NCBI GenBank assembly: GCA_963812195.1
Contig: CAWEUI010000015.1
Coordinates: forward strand, 124,001-188,000
Reading direction: 5' to 3'
DNA length: 64,000 nucleotides
From: ZC4RG30 sp963812195
Lineage (GTDB): Bacteria; Pseudomonadota; Gammaproteobacteria; Steroidobacterales; Steroidobacteraceae
Below the pieces are notes generated by a model. The model did no database searches and had not been told where the DNA came from. It saw only the letters and a list, made by a program, of their open reading frames with translations. The position numbers and the translations under genes were made by a program. Shown piece after piece: positions 7,606-16,939 of this stretch (the stretch's first letter is position 1; the number at the start of each line of letters is the position of its first letter).

Positions 7606-9294
7606 TCAGGCTGGTATCACCGGTACCAGCAGGTGCGAATCGTATTGCCCTCCGGTAAAGATGATGTGCTCGCCCTGGTTGCGGGTATCCGTGTGCAGCG
7701 CCAACGGCAGGCCTGCTGCACGGTTCGGATACGCATAGATGTCCGACCCCTTCACCAGCACCCGCAGTCGCTCTCCCTTGCGAAACAGGGTGGAGGACGG
7801 CCAGATTTCGATTTCGACCGGCACCGGCTCTGCGGGCGTCAACATCTCTTCCCGCAGGTGATGCTGGATGGGCTGCTCGGGTGTAGAGAGTGTGGTATCC
7901 AGCGCGCGATGGCTTGCCCGCAGCCAGCCCAGCGCCACGGGGCCGGTATCGTAGCTGGCGTAGTAGTGAAACCCGACCAGCTCGCCGTTGCGATCGATCT
8001 TCTGGATGGCGACAAACAGGTCGGCATCATTGTGGGTGGCGGCCGCAACCCACAGCCTGAGCTTCATGTGGCCCGTGATCTCGGTATCTTCAGGCAGCAC
8101 ATAGTCGAAAGTTGCCGCCTTTGATCTGTCCGCCGAGTCGTAGCGCACCTGTGCAACGGTGGAAGGCGCTTCCGTGGCAAGGCTGGCGTCACCGGCATTC
8201 AGATACAGCGGTGTGAGCTTCTGGCGGCGCAGGGGCCACTCGTTCTCGTCGCGCAGCGCCTGCACGTAGGCGCGTTCCCGTACCTCCATGCGCACCCTGG
8301 GCCAGCTCAGGACCGTGTTGTCGGTCCCTTTGAGGAAGTGGTCGAAGAAGGTGCGCAGCTGGCGCACATTCTGCGGATCGTAGTAGTGGCCCCACTTCTT
8401 CTGCCCGTGTGCCAGCAGCCACTTGTGCTTCGAACGCATCTTCCTGAAGCACTCGAGCGTGCCGCGCGTGTGAAACCCCTGGTCGGTCCAGCTGGCGACA
8501 ACAAAGGCCGGTACCTCGATTTCCTCCAGCGCATTCTCCTTGCTCTCCCAGTAGCGATCGTACAAGGGGTGCGCCAGCACGTTGGCATTGGTGTCTTCGG
8601 TGCTCGTGAGCGACCAGTTGATCGAGCCGCTGGCGTAGGGCAGAAAGCCGGTCTCGCGGATGCCGCCGTGATAGGCGAACTCACGGTACCAGTCCGAAAA
8701 GGCTTCCCAGGGGTTGATCGCCGCCAGGTGCGGCGGCTTGAGCGGCGCGACCTGATACTGGATGGCCGCAAGGTAGGACACGCCACTGAGCCCCACCTTG
8801 CCATTGCTCCAAGGCTGCGTGCCGGCCCACTCGATGAGGTCGTAGCAGTCCCTGCTTTCCGTGATGCCACCATGATGCATCTCGCCTTCGGAATACCAGG
8901 TGCCGCGCGGGTCCGGACTGATGACCGCGTAGCCGAACCGGCACCAGTACAAAGGGTCGACGCCTTCGAACCCCGCGTACTTCGACACCCACTCGGGCCT
9001 GACGCCCGACTCACGCGTGTAGATGCGCGGCGTGGTGTGCTTGCCGTAGGGTCCCCAGCCAATGATGACGCCCAGATCGCGCTCGCCCGGCGTTCCGTCG
9101 GGCCGGTAGACGTCGACGTAGATCTTCACCCCGTCACGCAGGCTCACTGCCACATTGCGTTCGATGAGCAGGCCGTCCACGCGTACCGCGGTGTACACGG
9201 GCGGTGGCGGGGGAGTGGGAGACTCGCCGGGATGGCGGCCCTTGCGGGTCAATCCCTCGAATACCGGCGGTTCGACGAATGCTCTTCGATCCAT
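7606..9294 (-). CDS. CocE/NonD family hydrolase (X-Pro dipeptidyl-peptidase-like)
   Basis: A 562-residue serine hydrolase. The alpha/beta-hydrolase domain starts around residue 45 (VSLRDGVKIYVDVYRPDG), with DPRGTWYSEGE and the nucleophile motif GLSGVSYLA. The cap and catalytic-acid regions include VVASWTDQGFH, and LLAHGQKKWGHYYD carries the likely catalytic His. The C-terminal jelly-roll (about 340-560) includes TFDYVLPEDTEITGHMKLRLW and GERLRVLVKGSDI. The family hydrolyses acyl esters or amides, as in cocaine esterase, glutaryl-acylase and X-Pro peptidase. No signal peptide is evident; a Pro-rich segment follows the N-terminus. Substrate unknown. Confidence 0.9.
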   Translation of the reverse strand: MDRRAFVEPPVFEGLTRKGRHPGESPTPPPPPVYTAVRVDGLLIERNVAVSLRDGVKIYVDVYRPDGTPGERDLGVIIGWGPYGKHTTPRIYTRESGVRPEWVSKYAGFEGVDPLYWCRFGYAVISPDPRGTWYSEGEMHHGGITESRDCYDLIEWAGTQPWSNGKVGLSGVSYLAAIQYQVAPLKPPHLAAINPWEAFSDWYREFAYHGGIRETGFLPYASGSINWSLTSTEDTNANVLAHPLYDRYWESKENALEEIEVPAFVVASWTDQGFHTRGTLECFRKMRSKHKWLLAHGQKKWGHYYDPQNVRQLRTFFDHFLKGTDNTVLSWPRVRMEVRERAYVQALRDENEWPLRRQKLTPLYLNAGDASLATEAPSTVAQVRYDSADRSKAATFDYVLPEDTEITGHMKLRLWVAAATHNDADLFVAIQKIDRNGELVGFHYYASYDTGPVALGWLRASHRALDTTLSTPEQPIQHHLREEMLTPAEPVPVEIEIWPSSTLFRKGERLRVLVKGSDIYAYPNRAAGLPLALHTDTRNQGEHIIFTGGQYDSHLLVPVIPA

Positions 9295-9347
9295 GGTCCC
9301 TCGACTGCAACCTGATCCCCGAGGTTGCCGCCGGGGCTGACCTCCAG

Positions 9348-9716
9348 CTACTCGTCCGGTTCCAGTACCAGCGGCGCGCCATTGAGGCTGTTGACGCTCC
9401 GGAAGCTACCGCCCCTGGAGCCGTCGCGCAACGGCGAGAGCGTGATGCTGACCTTGTCGCCGGGCTTCAGGGTCCGCTTCGTCCAGCCCTTGCGCGCCAG
9501 GAAGTTGACACTGGTGCATTCAATCTGCCGCAGGTCGTCGCCCATGTCGGTGTGTACCAGTACATGGATCCACACGTGCGGATTCGTCCACTGGAACTCC
9601 TTGACCGTGCCCTCGATCGTGACCTGGTGGGCACTGTCGTAGATGGCAAAGGAATGGTGGGCCAGGGCTGCCGGCACCGGCAGCATGAGCACGGCGATGA
9701 AGGACAGAATTCTCAT
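9348..9716 (-). CDS. DUF6152 family exported protein
   Basis: A 122-residue periplasmic protein. Signal peptide MRILSFIAVLMLPVPAALA, then the family start AHHSFAIYDSAHQVTIEGTV, WTNPHVWIHV and a closing SLNGAPLVLEPD. The AHHSF start and TNPHVWI match DUF6152, a small beta-rich family of unknown function. It lies 6 bases downstream of the truncated gene at 9723-10018, the partner with which this family is often found. Confidence 0.8.
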   Translation of the reverse strand: MRILSFIAVLMLPVPAALAHHSFAIYDSAHQVTIEGTVKEFQWTNPHVWIHVLVHTDMGDDLRQIECTSVNFLARKGWTKRTLKPGDKVSITLSPLRDGSRGGSFRSVNSLNGAPLVLEPDE

Positions 9717-9722
9717 GGTCGG

Positions 9723-10018
9723 CTACATATCCTGCGACACGCCGTCCGACGTGTTGCCCTGCTCATTGCGCGAATTGCGGTTGTTTTCCTCGCAGACATA
9801 CTCTGCAATCTTCCACTTGGGCTTCAGCTGGTAGGTGCGCACCACGCTGAACGGTTCGGCATATGCCTTCGGGTCAGTCAGCGTGATGCGGTTCTCAAGC
9901 GTGCGGGCATCCTTGCGTCGCCAGCGTTCGGTGACACGCAGCGCTTCGCTGTGGGGAACGCCGGTGAAGTCGAGCCGGGTTTCCGGGCGGATGTTGACGG
10001 TTTCGACCACCAGCTGGA
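9723..10018 (-). pseudogene. 3' remnant of the DUF6152-partner gene
   Basis: About 95 codons of a C-terminus remain: LVVETVNIRPETRLDFTG, PHSEALRVTERWRR, ITLTDPKAYAEPF, then YVCEENNRN near the end. This order (VVET, PHSEALHVTER, DPKAYTxPW, EYVCxEN) is the C-terminal half of a conserved exported protein of about 300 residues commonly encoded with DUF6152. Its N-terminal half is absent: at about 10013-10021 the sequence switches to a forward glycosidase fragment. A protein start could be assigned at 10010, but it would begin mid-domain. Confidence 0.65.
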
Positions 10019-10573
10019 CGGTTGCCCATCACTTTTCCGGCCGCGGAGGCTGATCTTCCCCGCCCCAGGATAGATGGCATGGATTGGTTGGACCCGGACT
10101 TCGTCGGCAAGGCACCGCAGCCGGATGCCAAACTGCAGGTCGACTACGATATCGAGGGATCCGACGTCGGCTATCGGTGGAATGCGCGGATGCGCCAGAG
10201 GGTGCTTTTCCCGTTCGGTTACGGCCTGAGCTACACGACCTTCAGCAGCTCCGATCTCGCGGTCGACGGGATGAAGGCCAGCTTCACGGTCCGCAACACG
10301 GGTGAGCGGGAAGGCGCATATGTTGCGCAGCTCTACATGACAGCGATGCCCCACGGCGCGCAACGCCGGCTTGTGGCCTTTCAGCGCGTGCAGCTCAAGC
10401 CTGGGGAGAGCCGCAAAGTTACGGTCCAGTTGGAGCCGAGGATAGTTGCCGAGTACTCGACTGACGGATGGCTCATTGCACCCGGGTCGTATTCGTTTGC
10501 GTTGGGCGAAGATGCCGAAGAGCTCGGCAGCCCGGTGACAGTCCGCCTTAAACGGCAGCAGTGGGGGCCATGA
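10013..10573 (+). pseudogene. 3' remnant of a GH3 beta-glucosidase gene
   Basis: About 185 codons of the C-terminus of a glycoside hydrolase family 3 enzyme: GRLPITFPAAEADLP, DVGYRWNAR, FPFGYGLSYTTF and the fibronectin type III tail VRNTGEREGAYVAQLYM. GH3 enzymes are normally over 700 residues, with the catalytic nucleophile far upstream of this part, so the product would be inactive. TTG 10022 could start a short protein, but homology reaches a few codons further left (AGR) to the junction with the reverse-strand remnant. Confidence 0.8.
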
Positions 10574-10738
10574 GGAGGCCTGGCCAGGAGAGGGCTGGAT
10601 TGTTGCTGAGGATTTGATTTCGCTGGGATAGCAAGACGCTTAGCGACCCCGATACCCCCATTTGTACCCGCAGGGCCATTGTCGACGACGCAGCGGCGGT
10701 GATATTGCCGCCGGGGTTGGCGGGCGAAACCACTGACG

Positions 10739-10951
10739 TCACGGGCCTCCGAATGCCCGGTGAGGTTCCAGCCAGCCGAACTTCCAGCTCAGCATAAGGA
10801 ATGCGAACAGCAGCACCGAGATCACGATACGCCGGGTCAGCGCCCTCACCACGGCACCGGATTCGTCCGGGCCGCGCGCCATCGCGAACATCGCCTGGGT
10901 CAGGCTGAACACCGCAAGGCCCAATGCACCGATCAGCAGCAGGGACGTCAT
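10739..10951 (-). CDS. DUF2909 twin-transmembrane protein
   Basis: A 70-residue protein with two hydrophobic helices separated by a short charged loop: LLLIGALGLAVFSLTQAMFA, then RGPDESGAVVRALTRRIV, then ISVLLFAFLMLSWKFGWL ending in EPH. The loop LTRRI plus a second helix ending GWLEPH fits DUF2909. Its ATG overlaps the stop of the upstream gene as ATGA, implying coupled translation. Function unknown. Confidence 0.7.
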   Translation of the reverse strand: MTSLLLIGALGLAVFSLTQAMFAMARGPDESGAVVRALTRRIVISVLLFAFLMLSWKFGWLEPHRAFGGP

Positions 10952-11139
10952 CGATCCTCCTTCCGGATCCTGTGTACCAGCGCGACAGCCACGAGGGTGA
11001 GGATCAGGATTTGCATGGCCAGCAGCACAATCATTCCTCCGGCCAGCCGCCAGGCTTCGTGCAGACCGATCACCACGCCAACTGGTGTGATCACGAGCAG
11101 CAGGCCTTTGAAGAACTTCGATTCCTGTCGTCCGGTCAT
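10948..11139 (-). CDS. Small hypothetical membrane protein
   Basis: A 63-residue frame with a basic N-terminus (MTGRQESKFFKG), two hydrophobic stretches (LLLVITPVGVVIGL; MIVLLAMQILILTLVAVALV) and a charged end RIRKEDR. Support comes from the membrane-protein composition and the ATGA overlap with the DUF2909 gene. No family recognised. Confidence 0.45.
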   Translation of the reverse strand: MTGRQESKFFKGLLLVITPVGVVIGLHEAWRLAGGMIVLLAMQILILTLVAVALVHRIRKEDR

Positions 11140-11156
11140 TGCCGTATGCTACGGCA
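11140..11156. promoter_or_regulatory. Perfect inverted repeat in divergent promoter region
   Basis: The bases tgccgta-tgc-tacggca form a 7-bp perfect dyad immediately upstream of the small membrane protein and 60 bases upstream of the MocR regulator. A divergent location between a regulator and an operon suggests an operator. MocR-type proteins often bind direct repeats, so the binding protein is uncertain. Confidence 0.4.
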
Positions 11157-11216
11157 CATCTGCTATGGTCAATATGTACAGATCATTCACTTTAAAACCA
11201 TATCAGATGGGAACCC

Positions 11217-12704
11217 ATGCCGAGACCCAGACGTTACCAGCGCTACGCCGATGAGCTGGCCGCGATGATCCGGCAGGGCGATCTGGTGCCGGGCGCAAGG
11301 CTGCCATCGGTGCGCGAGGCCAGTCGCCGTCGCCGCATCAGCCCCTCCACCGTGTTCGAGGCCTACTATCTGCTGCAGGCGCGCGGTTTGATCGAATCAC
11401 GCCCGCGTTCCGGTTTCTTCGTGACCCGGCACGCAATTGCCCCTGTTGTTCGCGCCAATTCCAACCCCGCCCGCTTGCGTCCGGTAGCTGTGAGCGATCT
11501 GGTTTTCGAGGTGCTGGCTGCCACGCGCACGCCCGGGTTCGCCCCGCTTGGCTCCGCCTTTCCGGGAGTGGAACTGTTTCCGCTGCGCCAGTTGGCCCGG
11601 GCCCTGTCCTTCGGCATGCGGCACCTCGTGCCGGCGCGTATGGTCGAAGACCTTCCTCCCGGCAACGAGCGGTTGCGTCGCCAGATCGCGCTACGTTACG
11701 CGCAGTCCGGCACCCGCGTTGCAGCCGACGACATCCTCATTACCAATGGTGCGATGGAGGCGCTCACTCTCTCGCTGCAGGCAGTAACGCGCCCCGGCGA
11801 TGCGGTAGCGATTGAATCGCCCGCGTTCTATGCCGCGCTGCAGGCTCTGGAGCGATTGCGTCTGAAGGCCGTCGAGATTCCTTGCGATCCGCGTGGTGGA
11901 CTGAACCTCGACGCACTCGCTGTTGCGTTGCGACGCCATCCGGTGAAGGCTTGCTGGTTCATGCCGAGCTTCCAGAACCCCACAGGCAGCAGCCTGTCCG
12001 AATCCGGCCGGCGTGAGCTCATGCGACTGCTCGAGGCGCATGATGTGCCGCTGATCGAGGACGATGTGTACGCCGAGCTTTATTACGGTGCGAGGCCGCT
12101 GCCAGCGGTGAAGTCCTTCGACACACGCGGCCTCGTCATGCACTGTGGGTCTTTTTCCAAGTGCCTTGCGCCCGGCTACCGCATCGGCTGGGTGGCGGGT
12201 GGGCGCTACGCACCGGCCATCGCGCAGGCCAAGATCATGACCTCGCTGTCCTGCGCCGTTCCTTCGCAGCAGGCGCTGGCGCAATACCTCGCACATGGTG
12301 GCTACGAACGGCACCTGCGCAAGCTGCGGCGCACCCTGGCCAGTCAGCGCGATCTTGCCGCCCGTCTCGCGGCCCGCTACTTCCCGCCGGGGACACACCT
12401 GAGCACACCTGCCGGCGGCTACTTCCTGTGGGTGGAATTTCCGCCGGGTGTGGACACGCTGCAGATGCATCGCGACGCACTGCGGCGCGGCATCAACATT
12501 GCGCCGGGCCAGATATTCTCGGCAACGCGCCAGTTCGGTAATTGCCTGCGGCTGAACTATGGGCATCCGCGCGATGTACGGTTCGAACCGGCCATGCGCG
12601 CTATCGGCGAACTGGCCGCCGCGGCGCTCGCGGGTTCTGGTGCATCCAGGGTCGCAGCGGCGAGAGTGCCCGCGCGTCGTCGGGGCGCAGAAGGTCGTTC
12701 CTGA
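11217..12704 (+). CDS. MocR-type GntR regulator with aminotransferase domain
   Basis: A 495-residue fusion of an N-terminal GntR winged helix (residues 5-75: ARLPSVREASRRRRISPSTV, GLIESRPRSGFFV) and a class I aminotransferase-like domain (about 95-465). The PLP lysine is Lys315 in CGSFSKCLAPGYRIGW, and FQNPTGSSLS and EDDVYAELYYG are the usual cofactor segments. Such proteins sense PLP or an amino compound and control a divergent operon. Here the divergent genes encode two tiny membrane proteins, an unusual target. The Ala/Arg-rich tail after residue 465 is probably unstructured. Confidence 0.9.
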   Translation: MPRPRRYQRYADELAAMIRQGDLVPGARLPSVREASRRRRISPSTVFEAYYLLQARGLIESRPRSGFFVTRHAIAPVVRANSNPARLRPVAVSDLVFEVLAATRTPGFAPLGSAFPGVELFPLRQLARALSFGMRHLVPARMVEDLPPGNERLRRQIALRYAQSGTRVAADDILITNGAMEALTLSLQAVTRPGDAVAIESPAFYAALQALERLRLKAVEIPCDPRGGLNLDALAVALRRHPVKACWFMPSFQNPTGSSLSESGRRELMRLLEAHDVPLIEDDVYAELYYGARPLPAVKSFDTRGLVMHCGSFSKCLAPGYRIGWVAGGRYAPAIAQAKIMTSLSCAVPSQQALAQYLAHGGYERHLRKLRRTLASQRDLAARLAARYFPPGTHLSTPAGGYFLWVEFPPGVDTLQMHRDALRRGINIAPGQIFSATRQFGNCLRLNYGHPRDVRFEPAMRAIGELAAAALAGSGASRVAAARVPARRRGAEGRS

Positions 12705-12888
12705 CCTGCATAGCGCGATGGAACGGCTGGAGTCTCATGTGCTGCCTTTGAAGATGCGCGTGTTCTCGCCGCATACGGCATTCACAGCGCCATGAACCAC
12801 GGTGCTGGTCCGCAACGATGAACCGCTTGGCCGGCTGGCGGTCCTATTGCTCCGTCAGGTCATCGGGTACTGAAGTTTCGACCTGAGG

Positions 12889-13638
12889 TCAGAGGCGGCC
12901 TTCTGCATACAGGCGGCTTGCCTGGGCTTCAAAGGCGGTCCAGGCGGTGCGTGCGAGCGCGCCGCCCACGCTGATCCGCCTGACACCGACTTCCGCCAGA
13001 TCCACTACGCTCAATTCCGTGCCTGCCAGAAGCACGTTGATGGGCTTGTCGACCGCCCGGACGAGCCGTGAAATGGACGAAAGGTCCTTGATTCCGGGAG
13101 CATAGAGGCAATCGGCACCGGCAGCGCTGTAGGCCCGCAGCCGCTCGATGGTGGATGGCAGGTCAGGCTGGTTGATAAGGAAGGACTCGCAGCGGCCGAC
13201 CAGCACGACATTCTGGCCCGAACGGTCTATGGCTGCGCGTGCGGCGCGGATGCGCTCGACGGCCTCATCGAAGGGGAAGAGGGAGTGGCCCATGCGGTCC
13301 TCGACGGAAAGGCCGGCCACGCCGGTTTCGATGCAGCGTTCGACACTGGTCGCGACTCCCGCGGGAGTGTCGGCGAACGCAGCCTCGAAGTCGGCATTGA
13401 TCGGCAGGTCGGTGATGCCGACCAGAAGCCGCAGGTGCTGCAATACTTCCTCCAGCGACAGTTCGCCATCTTCCTTGCCAAGTGCCCAGGCGGCGCCGGC
13501 ACTGGTCGAGGCCAGCGCGACGAAGCCCAGCTTGGCCAGCCGGATGGCACTGCCTCCATCCCACGGATTGGGAAGCACGAAACAACCCGACTCATGCAAT
13601 GCGCGAAACCTGGCACGTCGCTCATGGATACTGATCAT
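12889..13638 (-). CDS. Isocitrate lyase/PEP mutase superfamily protein
   Basis: A 249-residue TIM-barrel enzyme. ATG 13638 has GAGGAG about 6 bases upstream, so the longer upstream frame is not used. Family marks are CFVLPNPWDGGSAI near the start, ALASTSAGAAWALG, PINADFEAAFADTP (metal-binding acidic residues), AGLSVEDRMGHSLFPFDEAV and VVLVGRCESFL. It cleaves or forms C-C or C-P bonds in 2-methylisocitrate-, oxaloacetate- or phosphonopyruvate-like substrates. The classical lyase catalytic-cysteine loop is not obvious, so an oxaloacetate decarboxylase or carboxyphosphonoenolpyruvate-like activity is as likely as lyase. Confidence 0.85.
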   Translation of the reverse strand: MISIHERRARFRALHESGCFVLPNPWDGGSAIRLAKLGFVALASTSAGAAWALGKEDGELSLEEVLQHLRLLVGITDLPINADFEAAFADTPAGVATSVERCIETGVAGLSVEDRMGHSLFPFDEAVERIRAARAAIDRSGQNVVLVGRCESFLINQPDLPSTIERLRAYSAAGADCLYAPGIKDLSSISRLVRAVDKPINVLLAGTELSVVDLAEVGVRRISVGGALARTAWTAFEAQASRLYAEGRL

Positions 13639-13884
13639 CCGAATCTCCTCAACCACGCATATGGCGGCGCGACGCCAACTGCCCGCAGGGACCGCCTGGC
13701 TGATTAGACGCGCAGGAGCCAGCGATCGTGACATTCGCGAGGCAAATGGCTGTCGACTGCGCTCGCAAGATGCGGATACACATGACAGTCGACAGGATCT
13801 TGCAGCCGGTTCAGGCAATGCGCCCGAGTTTCACGGAAGGATATTCCCGGAACCCTCTGCTTGCCTGTTCAACGGGAAAGGGGA

Positions 13885-13969
<85 letters not shown>

Positions 13970-13985
13970 ATACGGTGGGCGGCGC

Positions 13986-14014
13986 AATGTACGCAAGGGC
14001 GTGAATCAAGTCAA
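13986..14014 (-). promoter_or_regulatory. Sigma-70 promoter of tRNA-Leu
   Basis: On the reverse strand a -35 TTGACT (14014-14009) and -10 TACATT (13991-13986) are separated by exactly 17 bases, ending 16 bases before the mature tRNA 5' end. Both boxes are close to consensus. Confidence 0.75.
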
Positions 14015-14029
14015 TGAACGGGCGCCCGG

Positions 14030-16181
14030 GTGGGTCAGTCGCTAGACTGGGCCGCATCGCGCCGCCTCGCGGCCCTGCAACAGAGGCCTCCCCTGAAACG
14101 ATCCCGCAGCAAGAAACCCCACCGTTCCTCCAGCCACGGCAAGGCGCCGCCACAGGCGCGGCGCGCCCCGCAATTCGGCCAGCGCGGGGGCAAGCGGGCG
14201 TCGGGCGGTCCGACGCGCACGTTGACTGGCGTGGTGTCGGCCAACCGTGCCGGCTTCGGCTTCGTGCGCAGCGAGGAGCTGGCCGAGAGCATCTTCCTGT
14301 CCCCGAAAGAGATGGTCGGGGTCATGCACGGCGACCAGGTACGCATCGGTGCCACACAGGGGCATGACGGACGCTGGTCGGGGCAGCTCATCGAGGTGCT
14401 GGCGCGCGGGGTCGGCGCCTTCCTGGCGACCGTGGAGATCCGCGGCCGCGCGGCCAGCGTGCAGTCGGCCGACCGTCGGCTGAATCTGTACTGCGCCGTG
14501 GCGCCGGAGCATCTGAACGGTGCGCGCCAGGGCAGCTGGGTGATCGCGCGCGTCGTCAAGTACCCCCAGGGCGGCGGCGGTGCAGGCGTGGCCAGGGTGG
14601 AGCGCCTGCTCGATCCGGAGAAGCCCGTGACGCTGGCCACCGAAGCGGCCATCGCCAGGCTCTCGCTGCCGCGCGACTTTTCCGCCGAAGCCCTTGCCGA
14701 TGCCGTCGGGCATGGCACCCAGGTCGATTCGGCCGAGTCCGCGCGCCGCGTGGACCTGCGCGGCCTGCCGCTGGTGACCATCGACGGCCAGGATGCGCGC
14801 GATTTCGACGATGCGGTGTTTGCCGAAGTCACGCCCGAGGGTTTCCGTCTGGTGGTGGCCATCGCCGACGTGAGCCACTACGTGCGTGAAGGCATGCAGC
14901 TGGATGTGGAGGCGCGCGAGCGTGGCACGTCGGTGTACTTCCCGCAGCGCGTGCTGCCGATGTTGCCGGCGGCGCTGTCGGACGAGCTGTGTTCGTTGAA
15001 ACCGCAGGTGGACCGGCTGTGTCTGGCCGCGGACCTTAACGTGCAGCGCAACGGCCACCTGCAGGACGTGCGCTTTTATCCGGCGGTGATGCGCTCGCAT
15101 GCCAGGCTCACGTATGACCAGGCGTTCGCGGCCCTGTTCGAGGGACGGCCCGAGGCGCGCGCCAGTCTGGGCGTGCCAGTGGAGAAGTTGCAGCCGCTGG
15201 TGGACTTGTACCGCGTGCTGCTGAAGGCGCGCCAGCGGCGCGGTGCGCTGGACTTCGACGCGCCCGAGGCCAAGTTCGTGTTCAACGAGGCCGAGCAGAT
15301 CACCGCCATCGACCTGCCACGGCGCAACGATGCGCACCGGCTGATCGAGGAATGCATGGTGCTGGCCAATGTCGGCCGCGGCGCTGGTGCTGGGCCAGCG
15401 CAAGCGGCCGACGCTGTACCGGGTGCACGGCGAACCGGACGAGCGCAAGCTCGAAACGCTGGTCAAGACGCTGCGCGCGGTCGGCGTGGGGGTGGAACTG
15501 CCCGCCGAGATCACTACGCGGGACCTGCAGAAGATCGCGCCGCGCATCAAGGACCCGGCGCTGAAGCCCTTCATCGAAACGCTGGTGGTGCGCTCGCTGA
15601 TGCAGGCCACCTACCAGCCCGAGAACATCGGCCACTTCGGCCTCGCCCTGACGCACTACGCGCATTTCACCTCGCCGATCCGCCGCTATCCGGACCTGGT
15701 GGTGCACCGGACGATCAAGGCGATGCTGTCGGCTGCCGATCCGGCGGGCCGGGCCTACGATGCGGCGCAGATGGAGGTGCTGGGTCAGCACCTGACCCTG
15801 TGCGAGAAGCGCGCCGACGAGGCCGACCGCTACGTCGAGGCGTACCTGAAGTGCATCTACCTGCGCGACCGCATCGGCCAGACTTTCGAGGCCGTCATCA
15901 CCTCGGTGGTGGATTTCGGCTGCTTCGTGCAGATCGTGGAGGCCGCGGCCGACGGCCTGCTGCATCTGGACAACCTGCGTGACGATGAATACGTGAAGGA
16001 CGAGGCATTGCAGGCCTGGATCGGCGTGCGTACCAAGCGGCGCCTGCAGCTCGGCGCCCATGTGCGCGTGATCGTGACGGCCGTGAATCCGGTGGAGGGG
16101 TTGATCGATCTGGACCTGGTATCGGCACTGGAGCCGGCGCGCGGGGGAGGCTCCAGGCGCGGCGGGAAGAAGGGCGGGTGA
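14030..16181 (+). CDS. rnr: Ribonuclease R (one apparent frameshift)
   Basis: A 3'-5' exoribonuclease that degrades structured RNA and acts in rRNA and tRNA quality control. Visible: a Lys/Arg-rich N-terminus, a cold-shock domain (TLTGVVSANRAGFGFV), the RNB catalytic core with IDGQDARDFDDAVFAE and IADVSHYV, then PTLYRVHGEPDERK, AHFTSPIRRYPDLVVHR and an S1 domain (IGQTFEAVITSVVDFGCFV). The frame breaks at gtcggcc (15371-15377); removing one G restores LANVAAALVLGQ and continuity. The product, about 715 residues, lacks the N-terminal helix-turn-helix of the 813-residue E. coli protein. The start is uncertain: GTG 14030, or CTG 14093 with AGAGG six bases upstream. The stop overlaps rlmB by 4 bases. 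Confidence 0.9.
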
Positions 16182-16921
16182 GCCCGAGCGCGACCGTCTA
16201 CGGGCTGCATGCGGTGCGCGCGCTGCTGACGCGCTCGCCGGTACGAATCCGCCGCCTGTGCGTGGATGCACGCCGCGATGACGGACGGATGCGTGACCTG
16301 TTGCAGCTGGCCCAGAGCGCCGGCGTACACGCCGAACGGCTCGACGCGCGACAGCTTACGGCCCGCGCGGGCGAGGTGAAGCACCAGGGCGTGCTGGCGG
16401 AGGTCGAACCGCTGGCGCCGTGGCATGAAGACGAATTGCTCGATGCGGTGACGACGGCGGTCGTGCCATTGGTGCTGGTGCTGGACGGCGTGCAGGACCC
16501 GCACAACCTCGGCGCCTGCCTGCGCACGGCCGATTCCTGTGGTGCCCTGGCGGTGGTGGTGCCGAAGGATCGCTCCGCCGGCATGAACGCCACGGTGCGC
16601 AAGGTGGCCGCGGGAGCGGCAGAGACCATACCGCTGGTCACGGTGACCAACCTGTCCCGCGCATTGAAGCTGTTGAAGGAGGCCGGCCAGTGGATTGTCG
16701 GCGCCGACATGAACGGCGGTGAGCTGGCCTGGCAGGCGGACCTGGCCGGCTCCAGGGCCATCGTGATGGGCGGCGAGGGCGATGGTCTGCGCGAGCTGAC
16801 GCGCAAATCCTGTGACTATCTGGTGCGGCTGCCGCGGCTCGGCGCCATCGAAAGCATGAACGTGTCGGTGGCCTGCGGGATGCTGTTGTACGAGGCGGTG
16901 CGTCAGCGCGAGGCAGGCTGA
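16178..16921 (+). CDS. rlmB: 23S rRNA (guanosine-2251-2'-O)-methyltransferase
   Basis: A 247-residue SPOUT methyltransferase that methylates the 2'-O of G2251 in 23S rRNA using SAM. An N-terminal substrate-binding domain (1-80, YGLHAVRALLTR) precedes the knotted catalytic domain with VLDGVQDPHNLGACLRTAD, PKDRSAGMNATVRKVAAGA, VMGGEGDGLRELTRKSCDY and LPRLGAIESMNVSVACGML. GTG 16178 overlaps the rnr stop. The rnr-rlmB order is widely conserved in gammaproteobacteria. Confidence 0.95.
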   Translation: MSPSATVYGLHAVRALLTRSPVRIRRLCVDARRDDGRMRDLLQLAQSAGVHAERLDARQLTARAGEVKHQGVLAEVEPLAPWHEDELLDAVTTAVVPLVLVLDGVQDPHNLGACLRTADSCGALAVVVPKDRSAGMNATVRKVAAGAAETIPLVTVTNLSRALKLLKEAGQWIVGADMNGGELAWQADLAGSRAIVMGGEGDGLRELTRKSCDYLVRLPRLGAIESMNVSVACGMLLYEAVRQREAG

Positions 16922-16939
16922 CCGGCCCGACGCGCTCTT

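Noticed and set aside
15371..15377. Programmed ribosomal frameshifting in rnr and similar genes
   Set aside because: No slippery heptamer or downstream pseudoknot is evident, and unrelated genes share the same TCGG insertion, so sequence error is simpler.
14042..15610. 522-codon reverse-strand frame opposite rnr
   Set aside because: RNase R motifs are on the forward strand throughout; the antisense frame is a composition artefact.
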